From Paractinoplanes durhamensis (GTDB lineage: Bacteria > Actinomycetota > Actinomycetes > Mycobacteriales > Micromonosporaceae), in contig NZ_BOML01000040.1 of assembly GCF_016862175.1 (NCBI RefSeq), positions 1 through 64,000 on the forward strand: a DNA stretch of 64,000 nt, read 5' to 3'. The translations under genes were made by a program, and so were the position numbers. Of the stretch, positions 9,401 to 17,369 are shown piece by piece. The notes below the pieces were generated by a model that worked only from the letters and a program-made list of their open reading frames with translations, did no database searches and was not told the DNA's origin. Positions within the stretch are counted from its first letter, which is position 1. Every line of letters begins with the position of its first letter.

Positions 9401-9624
9401 CGCTTGACGAAGCCCCGCTGCGCGGCATTCGGATCACCGCCGTAGAAGTCCACCACGTCAGCCCACTCGGCCGCCTGGGTATCGCCGACGAACTCAAACA
9501 ACCGACCGGTATCGAACCCGATGTCAGCCCGATAGTCTGCGCTGCTCCCCACCTCCCATCCTCCGGCGGCAAGCGAGGCGACGATGGCGTCACCAAACGC
9601 AGACTCATGATGGATCGGGCTCAT
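6451..9624 (-). CDS. hsdR: Type I restriction endonuclease, HsdR subunit
   Basis: The 1057-aa protein is the motor and nuclease subunit of a type I restriction enzyme. An N-terminal PD-(D/E)xK nuclease shows LDLTLFLNGIPVATAELKN around residues 143-160. The SF2 helicase follows, with Walker A ASAGSGKSN near 310, VDEAH near 440, FAFTATP and a C-terminal lobe with YQTGFDQP and LSRLNR. The C-terminus is a helical assembly domain. It cleaves unmodified DNA after ATP-driven translocation when bound to HsdM/HsdS. The start lies 5 nt after the hsdS stop. All core motifs are intact, so it should be functional. Confidence 0.96.
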   Translation of the reverse strand: MSPIHHESAFGDAIVASLAAGGWEVGSSADYRADIGFDTGRLFEFVGDTQAAEWADVVDFYGGDPNAAQRGFVKRLDQAITSDGLLDVLRKGVKDHGVRIRVAYFKPSFVESDEILADYRKNRLSVVRELAYATKQADRGNRLDLTLFLNGIPVATAELKNPLTGSGVEHAKEQYRKERDPTELIFARRVIANFAVDPDLVFVTTQLRGKATRFLPFNTGSEGPGRPGGKGNPSATEFGKYATSYLWDEVWQRDNWLDMLERFVHLHKEKGADGRTRKNLIFPRYHQWHVVRMLTAHAARHGAGDNYLVMASAGSGKSNTIAWLGHRLSSLHTSTDPDELETDAVAAGLKPGSPVFDKIIIITDRRNLDSQLRETVGSFEQTAGLVVKIDEQHGSKSEQLARALSQETGKIVTVTLHTFPALVDYLRRTPIEIQGSRFAIIVDEAHSSQSGDAAASVRAVLRDLGLDADSDDPGAITAPATDVDAQLAASARKRQRAANLSYFAFTATPKAKTLEGFGTLGEDGKYHPFHTYSMRQAIEEGFILDPLQNYVTYNTYWKLVNENPDEREVDPAKANPLLARYALTHDSTVAQHAQIIVEHFRAHSAGRLGGRAKSMVVTASRHSAVQMARSIKRYRDDRGYGDLGVLVAFSGTLTYDGEETTEARENGGLPETALPKAFGYTRADDKATRTGGAGQPEYRILVVAEKYQTGFDQPLLTTMYVNKTLTGIAAVQTLSRLNRTMDRKAQPDLAVLDFVNEADDIKEAFRPYFEEAATLPSDPNLMFTAQSKVMAAELLVDAEMQEFAAAYLAAEQEAAGSTAKWEKLHAELYRHLDPAVERFADLLNSDDEEDQANAEAFRADLNDYVRKYSFLSGIVPYADAELERLYLYGRHLLNRLPRRDDGGVDIGEVDLSHLRVEHTGDHNVSLVPEGETELKGFGDGTGGAKEPEKSLLSELIEKFNEKHGTEFTEQDVITPFNEALDDPKVRLAAVANDEENFGHVFDPVFEDKMMDHFDTMADMGRKYFDPQEDFRSSLNRSARSAAWRMIRRQAGVEDDAA

Positions 9625-9629
9625 GGTCT

Positions 9630-10874
9630 TCAGTCCTCAATTCCTCGCCCGCTGGCGGTAGACACGTCAATCTTTCCGGTGACGGCTGCGGTGATCAGCG
9701 CTTGCCGACGTTCAGCTAGCAAGGCAAGCTGCTTGTCGATCTTTATGCGCAGCGCCTGAGTACGCCGCGTTTCATCGTCTATCATTGCGATCGCGCGGCG
9801 TTGTGCAGTCAGGCTGGCCGACGGAATAGGCCAATCCTTGATCTCTTCGAAGCGAACGTTCGCCATCGACTGCGAAGCGCCGTTCGAGACGACTCCACAC
9901 AGAGCTCGGATGCGGCTGCCGCGAGCGACCAAAGAAATGTATTGAGGATCCATTGTGGCCGAGACTCGAACGCGAAAAATCTTGTCCGAAAGCAGCAGTT
10001 TACGTCGTGTTGAGGGAACAACGGCGGTCGAACCGACCAGTTGCGGGGTATTGGCACGTGTGATGAGGAGGTCGCCCTCCTTAACCTCGCGACGGACATC
10101 TGGAATGACGTCCTCAGGCAAGCGCTTATTCTCGTCGGGATAGAAAGATCCTGGCCTGAGGCAGCTGACCTTCAATACGCCCCACTCATCCGGTCCGGCT
10201 GGCGTGGCATCGCACTGCGGACTGCTGCCCTGGTCCATTCCGTCGATGTATCTTCTGAAGGGGACCGCCCCGCTGCTTGCCGCGAGCCCATCGATCATTG
10301 CATCAAGCAGGGCGGAGTCACGCTCTTCGAGGCGTGCGACGGCTTTGCGTTGGAGGGCGTCGAGTCGATCGATACGCGCGGTTTCGAAGTCGAGGAAGTC
10401 GGCGATGCGGCGGCGCTCTACTGGCGAGGGGGTGACAATGGTGATGTTGGCATATCGCTCTGCGTTGAAGTTCTGAATTGTCGAAGAAACCGACTCCGCG
10501 AGTATTGTCTGTTGGAATACGCTTGATCGCGCAACGTAGGCAAGAAATCTTGCATCAACGTCCGGGCTTGGCCGGAATCTGACCAAGTATCCAGCGTAGG
10601 TTGCTTCGCTTTCGGAAGCTTGGACGGAATAAGATTGACCTGGAGGGGTCCCACTGCGCGATAAAAGTAGGTCCCCTTGTCGCAGTCTATGTCTTTCTTC
10701 AACATGAGAATCTACATAGACTCCGTCCGCGGCTTGCTTAAGTGAACCACTACTGATGTCTGTGGTGCGAATCAGGCGAGTCCCTTGACCCACGTACTGG
10801 TCTGCCGAGATATTTAGCCCATACTGCCCTGAGTCGACACACAAGTACTTAAGGCGTGTCCGTGTCCAGGTCAT
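9630..10874 (-). CDS. hsdS: Type I restriction-modification specificity subunit HsdS
   Basis: Two target-recognition domains (about residues 1-150 and 205-340) are each followed by a conserved helix spacer (PSPVERRRIADFLDFE and LTAQRRAIAMIDDET), the typical two-half HsdS layout. It binds the bipartite DNA target and positions HsdM and HsdR. The start overlaps the hsdM stop as ATGA. The DNA coding for the first recognition domain, about 10,400-10,870, is visibly AT-richer than the neighbouring genes, as expected when specificity domains are swapped by recombination. Confidence 0.95.
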   Translation of the reverse strand: MTWTRTRLKYLCVDSGQYGLNISADQYVGQGTRLIRTTDISSGSLKQAADGVYVDSHVEERHRLRQGDLLLSRSGTPPGQSYSVQASESEATYAGYLVRFRPSPDVDARFLAYVARSSVFQQTILAESVSSTIQNFNAERYANITIVTPSPVERRRIADFLDFETARIDRLDALQRKAVARLEERDSALLDAMIDGLAASSGAVPFRRYIDGMDQGSSPQCDATPAGPDEWGVLKVSCLRPGSFYPDENKRLPEDVIPDVRREVKEGDLLITRANTPQLVGSTAVVPSTRRKLLLSDKIFRVRVSATMDPQYISLVARGSRIRALCGVVSNGASQSMANVRFEEIKDWPIPSASLTAQRRAIAMIDDETRRTQALRIKIDKQLALLAERRQALITAAVTGKIDVSTASGRGIED

Positions 10875-12916
10875 TCGGTTACCTCGCCAAGTAGGGTTTG
10901 AATTTCAAACTCCAGGGCCTTAAGCTCAGCGTCAATTTCGGCGAGAGGCCGTGGCGGCTTGTAGACGTAGAAGTGTCGGGTGAACGGGATCTCGTATCCG
11001 ATCTTAGTTTTTTCGTCGTCAATCCAGGCGTCGGCGACGTGGGGGAGCACCTCGCGGCGCAGGTATTCGTCGATGTCCTCGTCCAGTGGGACGTTTTCGT
11101 AGTCGCGCAGTTCTGGGTCCGGTTCGGGGCTTCCTTTGACGAGCTGTATCTCACCCTCCGGATCACGCACACCGACGATTTCGCGCATTGTCTTCTGGAA
11201 CGGAGTGCCTGCAGGCCACGGCGCTCCGGCTTCGGCCATCGTCTTGCGCAGGGTGTCCCAAGCTTCCCGCTTCGTCGTCCACACTTGGCCGACCAACGGC
11301 TTCAGGGCATGGGCCAGCGACTCGGCATTCGTTGCCTTCTGGATTGGCTTCGACGCGACCAACTCGGTAAGCGTCTCCTCGGTGATCTCGAAGCGAAGCT
11401 TCAGCGGGCGTTCGACGGTGATGCGGTGGTAGCCGAAGTCCTCGTTGGCGAAGACTTTCACCTTGGCGTGCATCGGATGCTCGGCGTCCTGGGCGGCGTC
11501 GAGGGCTTCGGCGTACAGCTGGGTGATGGTTTTGATCTGGTCTTTGGTCAGGTATTTGCGCTTGTCTCCGAGGGACTTGCGCATCTTGGCGAACTGGTCG
11601 CGGGCGTCCAGCAAAACGACCTTGCCGCGGTGGCCTCTGGCCTTGCGGTTGGTCAGGATCCAGAAGTAGGTGGAGATGCCGGTGTTGTAGAAGAGCTGGT
11701 CGGGCAGTGCGACGATGCCTTCGAGCCAGTCGTTCTCCAGGATCCACTGGCGGATGCGGGACTCGCCCGACTCGGCGGCGCCGCTGAACAGTGGTGAGCC
11801 GTTGAAGACGATGGCGATGCGGCTGCCGCCCTTGCCGTCGGTGGTGACCGGCTTCATCTTCGAGATCATGTGCTGGAGGAAGAGCAGCGAGCCGTCGTTG
11901 ATCCGGGGCAGGCCGGCGCCGAAGCGGCCGCTCTCACCGAGCGTTTCGTACTCGTGCTCGACCTCGTCTTTGACCTTCTTCCACTCCACCCCGAACGGCG
12001 GGTTGGCCAGGATGTAGTCGAAGTGCTTGTTGCGGTGGCCGTCGTCGCTGAACGAGTTGCCGAACTTGATGTTCTCCGGGTCCTGACCCTTGATCATCAT
12101 GTCCGAGCGGCAGATGGCCCACGACTCCGGGTTGAGTTCCTGGCCGAAGACGGTGACGGTGGCGTCGTCGTTGAGCTGCTTGATGTGCTCCTCGGCGGCG
12201 GAGAGCATGCCGCCGGTGCCGCAGGCCGGGTCCAGGACCGTGCGGGAGGCGCCGGGGATGCTGAGCGCATCATCGTCTGGCGCGATGAGCAGGTTGACCA
12301 TCAGTTCGATGACCTCGCGCGGGGTGAAATGCTCACCTGCGGTCTCGTTGGACTGCTCGGCGAAGCGCCGGATCAGTTCCTCGAAGACGTAGCCCATCTG
12401 GTGGTTGGAGACGATGACCTTGGGCTGGCCGTCGTCGCCGAGGACGGGCTTGCCGTCCTTGAGCTCGACGGGCCGCAGATCGAGATCCGCGAACCGGCCG
12501 ATCACCCGATAGAGCAGGTTCGCGTTGTCGAGGCGCCGGATCTGCTGGGGGAAGTCGTACTTGTCGAGCACCTCCTGTGCGTTCTCGGAGAAGGCACCGA
12601 CGTACGCGAGCAGGTGTTTCGCCGCCTGGCTCGAATCCTTGGTGATCGCTTTCAGGGTGTAGCGGCTGGTGTTGTAGAAGCTGTGGCCGGCCGCCTTGCG
12701 GAGGAACCGGGGCAGGTCGACGTCCTCCCTGCCTTTGAGCTGGTCGTATACACCGAGGACGTTGTCCTTGGCGGGTTCCAGGACGCACTCCAGGCGGCGC
12801 AGCACAGTGAACGGCAGGATGACTTTGCCGTAGTCGGACTGCTTGTAGTCGCCGCGGAGAAGATCGGCTACCGACCAGGCGTGGTTCGCCAGTTCGGTGT
12901 GCTTGCTGCTGTTCAA
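10871..12916 (-). CDS. hsdM: Type I DNA N6-adenine methyltransferase HsdM
   Basis: The 681-aa modification subunit has an N-terminal HsdM helical domain, the AdoMet motif LDPACGTGG near residue 226 and the catalytic NPPF motif near 304 in ILANPPFGVEW, both intact. It methylates adenine in the HsdS-defined target. The start appears to be TTG 12916, with GGAAGGAA 6 nt upstream. The C-terminal ~150 residues end in a charged helix that likely contacts HsdS. It follows the methylase-like gene by 58 nt in the same operon. Confidence 0.95.
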   Translation of the reverse strand: MNSSKHTELANHAWSVADLLRGDYKQSDYGKVILPFTVLRRLECVLEPAKDNVLGVYDQLKGREDVDLPRFLRKAAGHSFYNTSRYTLKAITKDSSQAAKHLLAYVGAFSENAQEVLDKYDFPQQIRRLDNANLLYRVIGRFADLDLRPVELKDGKPVLGDDGQPKVIVSNHQMGYVFEELIRRFAEQSNETAGEHFTPREVIELMVNLLIAPDDDALSIPGASRTVLDPACGTGGMLSAAEEHIKQLNDDATVTVFGQELNPESWAICRSDMMIKGQDPENIKFGNSFSDDGHRNKHFDYILANPPFGVEWKKVKDEVEHEYETLGESGRFGAGLPRINDGSLLFLQHMISKMKPVTTDGKGGSRIAIVFNGSPLFSGAAESGESRIRQWILENDWLEGIVALPDQLFYNTGISTYFWILTNRKARGHRGKVVLLDARDQFAKMRKSLGDKRKYLTKDQIKTITQLYAEALDAAQDAEHPMHAKVKVFANEDFGYHRITVERPLKLRFEITEETLTELVASKPIQKATNAESLAHALKPLVGQVWTTKREAWDTLRKTMAEAGAPWPAGTPFQKTMREIVGVRDPEGEIQLVKGSPEPDPELRDYENVPLDEDIDEYLRREVLPHVADAWIDDEKTKIGYEIPFTRHFYVYKPPRPLAEIDAELKALEFEIQTLLGEVTE

Positions 12917-12974
12917 CGGGTTCCTTCCGTCAGGACCGGGACGGGGGCGCTTCCTTTTGGACTATCGGCGGTGC

Positions 12975-15077
12975 TCAGGTGTCGGTGTCGGGTGGAAGCA
13001 GGGCCCCTTCGGTGAGGCCGGCACTGAGTACTCGGGCGGCTTCGTCGGCCAGGCGGTTGGCTAGGTCGGCGGCGACCCGCATCGTGTGCAGTCGGCGGAA
13101 CGCCATCGCGTACCGATGCTGCTCGGATAGCGGCAGCAGCGGTAAGCGCAGGCGGCGTACGTCGACCCGGACGATGCTGGTGCCGTTGGCGGCGGCGTTG
13201 AGGTTATCCTCGGCGGCGAGGAATCCGGCGAGGAACCACGGGTCGAAGCGGGTGGGATCCGGGCGTAGCAGGTAGAGCTGCCTGCCCAGGAGGTGACCGG
13301 CGTCGGCATCGGTGGCTACCCGGGCGACGCTGGCGCCGTGGTGCAGGATCTCGGGCAGGATGACGTCGCCGGTCTCGATGGTGATCTCCTCGCCGGCCCG
13401 TTCGGCGGGCCCGGAGGCGGGCCGGCGATTGAGCACATCCTGCGTCGTCAAGGTCCTGACCTGGTCTGATTCGTCGCGTGATGCGTCCGCCGCGCGGTGG
13501 ACCATCAACGGGGCGCGGACCAGCGACAACGCGTCACCGCGTAGGAGATCGGCGACGGTTGCCTGCCGCCAGTCCCTCGCTGTGCTACCGGCGGGCGGCC
13601 AGTGCTGTCCGCCGCTGAGTGCGGTCAGTCCGGCAGCGGCACGCCGCAATCTGTCCCGCACCGCCAGCGCGGTGGCGGCTAGTTCCTCTGGTGGGGCGAC
13701 TGCCGGTGTCGCCCGGACGTGCCGTGCCGGCGTGAGGTCGACGGCATCGTCCAGTAGGTCCACGACCGGCACGGCGTGGGCTGTGCCGGGGATCGCGTCG
13801 AAGGCGTCCGGGTGCAGGTCGTACTCGCGCCAGGTGCCGAGCACGAGGCTGCTCAGGGCGGGCCAGTCCGCGGTGGGGCGACGGGTCGCTGTTTTGTCGG
13901 TGCGGCGCGCGTTGGCGGCGGCCGTGTCGACGAAGAGGACGTGCTGTGCCGGGGTCGTCTGCTGGTACGGGCGTTGGAGTAGCCACAGGTGCAGCCCGAT
14001 GTGCAGCGGGGGCGCCGCGCCGGCCGGGAGGGCGATCACGGCGCGCAGCGTGCCGGTGCGGACGAGTTCAGCCCGGATACGGCGTCCCGCGGCTCGCTCG
14101 GCGGTGGCCGGTGGCATGAGCATGACGACCCTCCCGCCCTGCGGTGTGTGGCTCAGGCAGTGCTGCGCCCAGGCCAGTTCCGGTTCGCTCTTGGGGGGCA
14201 GGGTGAACATCCATCGTGGATCGTAGGCCAATTCCTCGTGACCCCAGTCCCGGTCCCCGTATGGCGGCGCGCATAGCACGGCCTCCGTCATCAGCCCGGG
14301 GAAGCCGTCGGCACGCATGCTGTCACCAACGCGCACGGTCACCCCCGCGTTTGGTGTCTCCAGTGCGATACGGACTGCGGCCTGGGCAGCTAAGCCGGCG
14401 ACGACGTCCTGGCCGTACAGCTCGGTCGCACCCCGCGTCCCGGCTGCGATCAGCAGGCCGCCGCCGCCGCAGGCGGGATCGAAGACAGTAGCCGGGTAGG
14501 GCTCGCCCGGAGTGACCAGCAGGTCGGCGATCAGTTCGCTCAGCGGGACAGGGGTCTGGTAGTTGCCGCCGCTAGCCATGTCGTCGGAGTTGTACTCAGC
14601 CAGGGCCTCTGCGGTCGGCACGGCGCCCACCTCGGCCACGCTGCGAAGCAGGGCTCGGAGCAGGTCAGCACTTTCGTCGCGGTACCGCTGATTGTCGATC
14701 CCCGGCACGTAGTCGTGGTAAGGCTCAACCGCCAACCCGAGCCGGGACATGAGTATCTCGTCGGGAAGTGCGATGACGTCCTTGAGTTCGCCCGGACCCA
14801 TCCGCCCAGCGGCCAGCACCAATGGGAGGAGCCACAGGGGGGCTGCCTTGGTCGTCAACTTGGCGCGCAGGGCGTCCGCCGGGGAGTCGGCCGGGAGCTG
14901 CCCCCGGGCGGCCAGCCAAGCGCGCACCGAGGCCAGGTCGTATGCCGGGCTCGCCTCCGTTCCTCCGGACGGCGCGGGAAAGTCCGGGTGTCGCCGGCGC
15001 CAGTTGCTGACCGTGGCGCGCGTGACCCCGGCCAGCCGGGATATCTCGGCGGCAGTCACCAGGGCGAGGTCCGGCAT
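12975..15077 (-). CDS. N-6 methylase-like protein with HTH start and altered catalytic motif (APPY)
   Basis: The 700-aa protein begins with a MerR/HTH-like domain (ISRLAGVTRATVSNWRRR, residues 11-28). It continues with an HsdM-type methylase core, AdoMet motif FDPACGGGG near 195, and a C-terminal region like HsdS (spacer LSEQHRYAMAFRRLH). The catalytic motif, normally (N/D)PP(Y/F), reads CAPPYG with Ala270 encoded by GCG. Asn codons differ from GCG at all three bases, so a single read error does not explain it. The protein may bind AdoMet and DNA without methylating, perhaps as a regulator or decoy. It is the first gene of the leftward restriction operon and is divergent from the DUF6119 gene. 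Confidence 0.85.
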   Translation of the reverse strand: MPDLALVTAAEISRLAGVTRATVSNWRRRHPDFPAPSGGTEASPAYDLASVRAWLAARGQLPADSPADALRAKLTTKAAPLWLLPLVLAAGRMGPGELKDVIALPDEILMSRLGLAVEPYHDYVPGIDNQRYRDESADLLRALLRSVAEVGAVPTAEALAEYNSDDMASGGNYQTPVPLSELIADLLVTPGEPYPATVFDPACGGGGLLIAAGTRGATELYGQDVVAGLAAQAAVRIALETPNAGVTVRVGDSMRADGFPGLMTEAVLCAPPYGDRDWGHEELAYDPRWMFTLPPKSEPELAWAQHCLSHTPQGGRVVMLMPPATAERAAGRRIRAELVRTGTLRAVIALPAGAAPPLHIGLHLWLLQRPYQQTTPAQHVLFVDTAAANARRTDKTATRRPTADWPALSSLVLGTWREYDLHPDAFDAIPGTAHAVPVVDLLDDAVDLTPARHVRATPAVAPPEELAATALAVRDRLRRAAAGLTALSGGQHWPPAGSTARDWRQATVADLLRGDALSLVRAPLMVHRAADASRDESDQVRTLTTQDVLNRRPASGPAERAGEEITIETGDVILPEILHHGASVARVATDADAGHLLGRQLYLLRPDPTRFDPWFLAGFLAAEDNLNAAANGTSIVRVDVRRLRLPLLPLSEQHRYAMAFRRLHTMRVAADLANRLADEAARVLSAGLTEGALLPPDTDT

Positions 15078-15335
15078 GTGACGTCCTGTCGGTCGGTACT
15101 GGGATGTTTCATTGCGGACCCTACACTACGCCGGAAGCGTCTAGACGGTTTGACAGTGCTTTCACTTGCAAGTTGGGCCGGAGTCGCTTAGGGTTTGGCC
15201 GGTCTGGCCCGTCTGCCTACCGCTCCGGCGATTCGGATCGCGCCGCGAACGCAATCCACCCACTCCACATGCGCCACCCGGCCTTGTTGCACTCGGCCGG
15301 CCAGGGGTCACACCGCGAACAGGGAGAAGCGCTCC
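15078..15335. promoter_or_regulatory. Divergent control region of the defence block
   Basis: These 258 nt separate the start of the methylase-like gene (leftward) from the DUF6119 gene (rightward), so promoters for both arms should lie here. A perfect palindrome CGTCTAGACG lies at 15138-15147 and is followed by TTGACA at 15150-15155. No convincing -10 box lies at the right distance. The HTH domain of the neighbouring methylase-like protein makes autoregulation possible, but this is inference. Confidence 0.45.
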
Positions 15336-17069
15336 ATGAGTGAGAACACAGGCAACCGCCCGCCCGGCCGTGGCGACAAGCGCCGCCCGGCCGGTGCGGC
15401 CCGCGGCCGGCGAACCGTTCGCCGCGCGCCCCGACCCCGGTCCACGTATCGCACGAGCGTCTATCGGCTGCGCGTCGACCTCGACCAGGAAAGCCTCGAG
15501 GCCGTCCTCAATCACCGTTACCTGAGCGGCAACGACTTCACCACCGTGACCACCGAGGTAGCCGGAGCGCCGGCGCTGCTGATCCACGGGCACGTTCCGC
15601 AGCCCGTCGCCGATTGGTGTCCGGTTGTCACGGGCCTGACCGGTGACGCGATGACGGTCAGCCACAGCAGCGCAGGCTGCGTCCTAGTCGTCGCCGTCGA
15701 CGATCAGGTGTACGCCCTGACCTACGGCACTATCGGCCGGTTCATGCTCGACGCGGAGCGGATCGACCCCGGCTTCGGTATCGCGTTCGCGATCCGGGCG
15801 ATCGAACCGGAACAGGTTCGCCGGGTCACCCGGCGGGTGCTGGCCTCGACCGGGCGGGTCGAGCGCAGCCTAGTGCCGGGTGGTCAGCACATCCGCCGCT
15901 ATGCGATCGAGGGCTTCGGCGAAATCGTTGGTCAGCTGTCCGGTCACCTCACCAACGCCCAGCTCACCGTCGTTCGTGGTAGCACCCGCCCGGTGTCTAT
16001 CGCCGGCGCCGAGTCTCTGCAGATCGCAGTGAGCACCGATCCCGCTGGGCTGATCGACGACCTGCGCGAGATCAGCCGGGTCTGCGCCCGCGAATCCCCC
16101 GCGCCCGACCTCGAATTCATTGCCCAGATCCGGCCGATGCGCCCGGGAGACAGCACAGCCCGGCTCGACGAACTCCTCGACGGTTTGCTCGGCGCCGACG
16201 GGCACCCCGACCTGGGCCTGGCTGTGCCCGCCACCCAGATCGACTACGAAGCCTCAGCCCTGTCGTACGTGGTCAAGCTGCCATACCGGGCGGTCCACAC
16301 TTCCGACCTCGACCTGGACACGATCCTCGAGAACACCCGCAAGCGGCCCGCCGGGCGCCGACTGGAGACGTTGAAGATCGGTTCCATCGGCTTGTGCGCC
16401 GACCCGGACGGCCGCGAACTGCTTGCCCCGGCGGTCGCGGCGCACAGGTGGATCACCGCGGAGGTCTCCCTCGGCGCGGTCCGAATGGTCTATTGCGAAG
16501 GCCGCTGGTACGAGATCGGCGCTGAGCATCTCGCCCTCCTCCGCGCCGAGATCGAGCAGATCCTGACCCAGCCCTCAACTGTCGTCCTGCCCCCGTGGAC
16601 CGGCGACCTCGCGGACGAGGACGCTTACAACCGGATGGTCGCCGGGCGGGGAACCGGATACGTCCTGCTCGACAAGCACTTCCTCAAGACCAGGCAGCAC
16701 CGCCGCGGCCCCGGCATCGAAGCCTGCGACCTGCTCGGGCCCGCCAACGAACTGATCCACGTCAAGCGCGCCGAGCGGTCGGCGCCGCTGAGCCACCTGT
16801 TCGCCCAGGGCGAGGTCTCCGCCGACGCGTTGATCAACGAGGCCGACGCGCGGGAGCGGCTCGTCGACCAGGTACGCGCCGAACGGCCGGAGCACACCAT
16901 CGACACGACATTCCGTCCGCGCAAGGTGGTTTTTGCCATCGCGCTCGGTGAGGGCAAGCGGCTCACCGTCGACACCCTCTTTACGTTCTCGCAGGTTGCG
17001 CTCTACCGGACGGTCCGGCGGCTGCGCGGCGACGGTATCGACGTTGAAGTCGTTTCCATCCCTACCTGA
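15336..17069 (+). CDS. DUF6119 / TIGR04141 family protein
   Basis: The 577-aa product matches the sporadically distributed TIGR04141 (DUF6119) family. A middle block contains YALTYGTIGRFML followed by IDPGFGI. A C-terminal block has RWYEIG, the stretch LLDKHFLKTR, then GIEACDLL, LIHVKRAE and the conserved LSHLFAQGEVSA. The family's biochemical role is not established, but it recurs in defence islands and mobile DNA. ATG 15336 has an AGGGAGAAG ribosome site; an upstream in-frame start at 15195 would add a low-complexity tail. The N-terminal 35 residues are basic. It heads the rightward arm opposite the restriction operon. Confidence 0.85.
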   Translation: MSENTGNRPPGRGDKRRPAGAARGRRTVRRAPRPRSTYRTSVYRLRVDLDQESLEAVLNHRYLSGNDFTTVTTEVAGAPALLIHGHVPQPVADWCPVVTGLTGDAMTVSHSSAGCVLVVAVDDQVYALTYGTIGRFMLDAERIDPGFGIAFAIRAIEPEQVRRVTRRVLASTGRVERSLVPGGQHIRRYAIEGFGEIVGQLSGHLTNAQLTVVRGSTRPVSIAGAESLQIAVSTDPAGLIDDLREISRVCARESPAPDLEFIAQIRPMRPGDSTARLDELLDGLLGADGHPDLGLAVPATQIDYEASALSYVVKLPYRAVHTSDLDLDTILENTRKRPAGRRLETLKIGSIGLCADPDGRELLAPAVAAHRWITAEVSLGAVRMVYCEGRWYEIGAEHLALLRAEIEQILTQPSTVVLPPWTGDLADEDAYNRMVAGRGTGYVLLDKHFLKTRQHRRGPGIEACDLLGPANELIHVKRAERSAPLSHLFAQGEVSADALINEADARERLVDQVRAERPEHTIDTTFRPRKVVFAIALGEGKRLTVDTLFTFSQVALYRTVRRLRGDGIDVEVVSIPT

Positions 17070-17085
17070 CGTGCCACAGGTGAGT

Positions 17086-17147
17086 GGGCGATGGGGCGTG
17101 GCAGGCCGGCGGGGTCGATGAGGCTGCGGCGTGCCTGCCCATCGCCC
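17086..17147. terminator. Long inverted repeat after the DUF6119 gene
   Basis: GGGCGATGGG (17086-17095) and a following GCAGGC pair with GCCTGCCCATCGCCC at 17133-17147, leaving a 5-nt bulge and a large loop. It begins 17 nt after the stop codon. It may terminate the DUF6119 transcript, which would give the helicase its own promoter in the 220 nt that follow. Confidence 0.5.
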
Positions 17148-17369
17148 GCAACTGCGGCTTCGCCGGCCAGTGCCCGTCATCTTGCCCTCACGCCACCCAC
17201 CCGTGAATGAATACCTGGAACCCCTCCGTTGACCACGGTCGATGCTGAATGTCGTAATGCCGACTCCGAGGCTGGTTCAAATTAGCCATAGCCTGAAGGG
17301 CTCTGCCCCGGGCCGACGGCTTGGCGGATCTCCATCAGCGCAATTCATCTGACGCGGGAGAAGAATTCG

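Noticed and set aside
15150..15180. A sigma-70-type promoter with TTGACA -35
   Set aside because: The bases at the proper spacing (TTGGGC) do not resemble a -10 box, so only the palindrome is kept as a candidate site.
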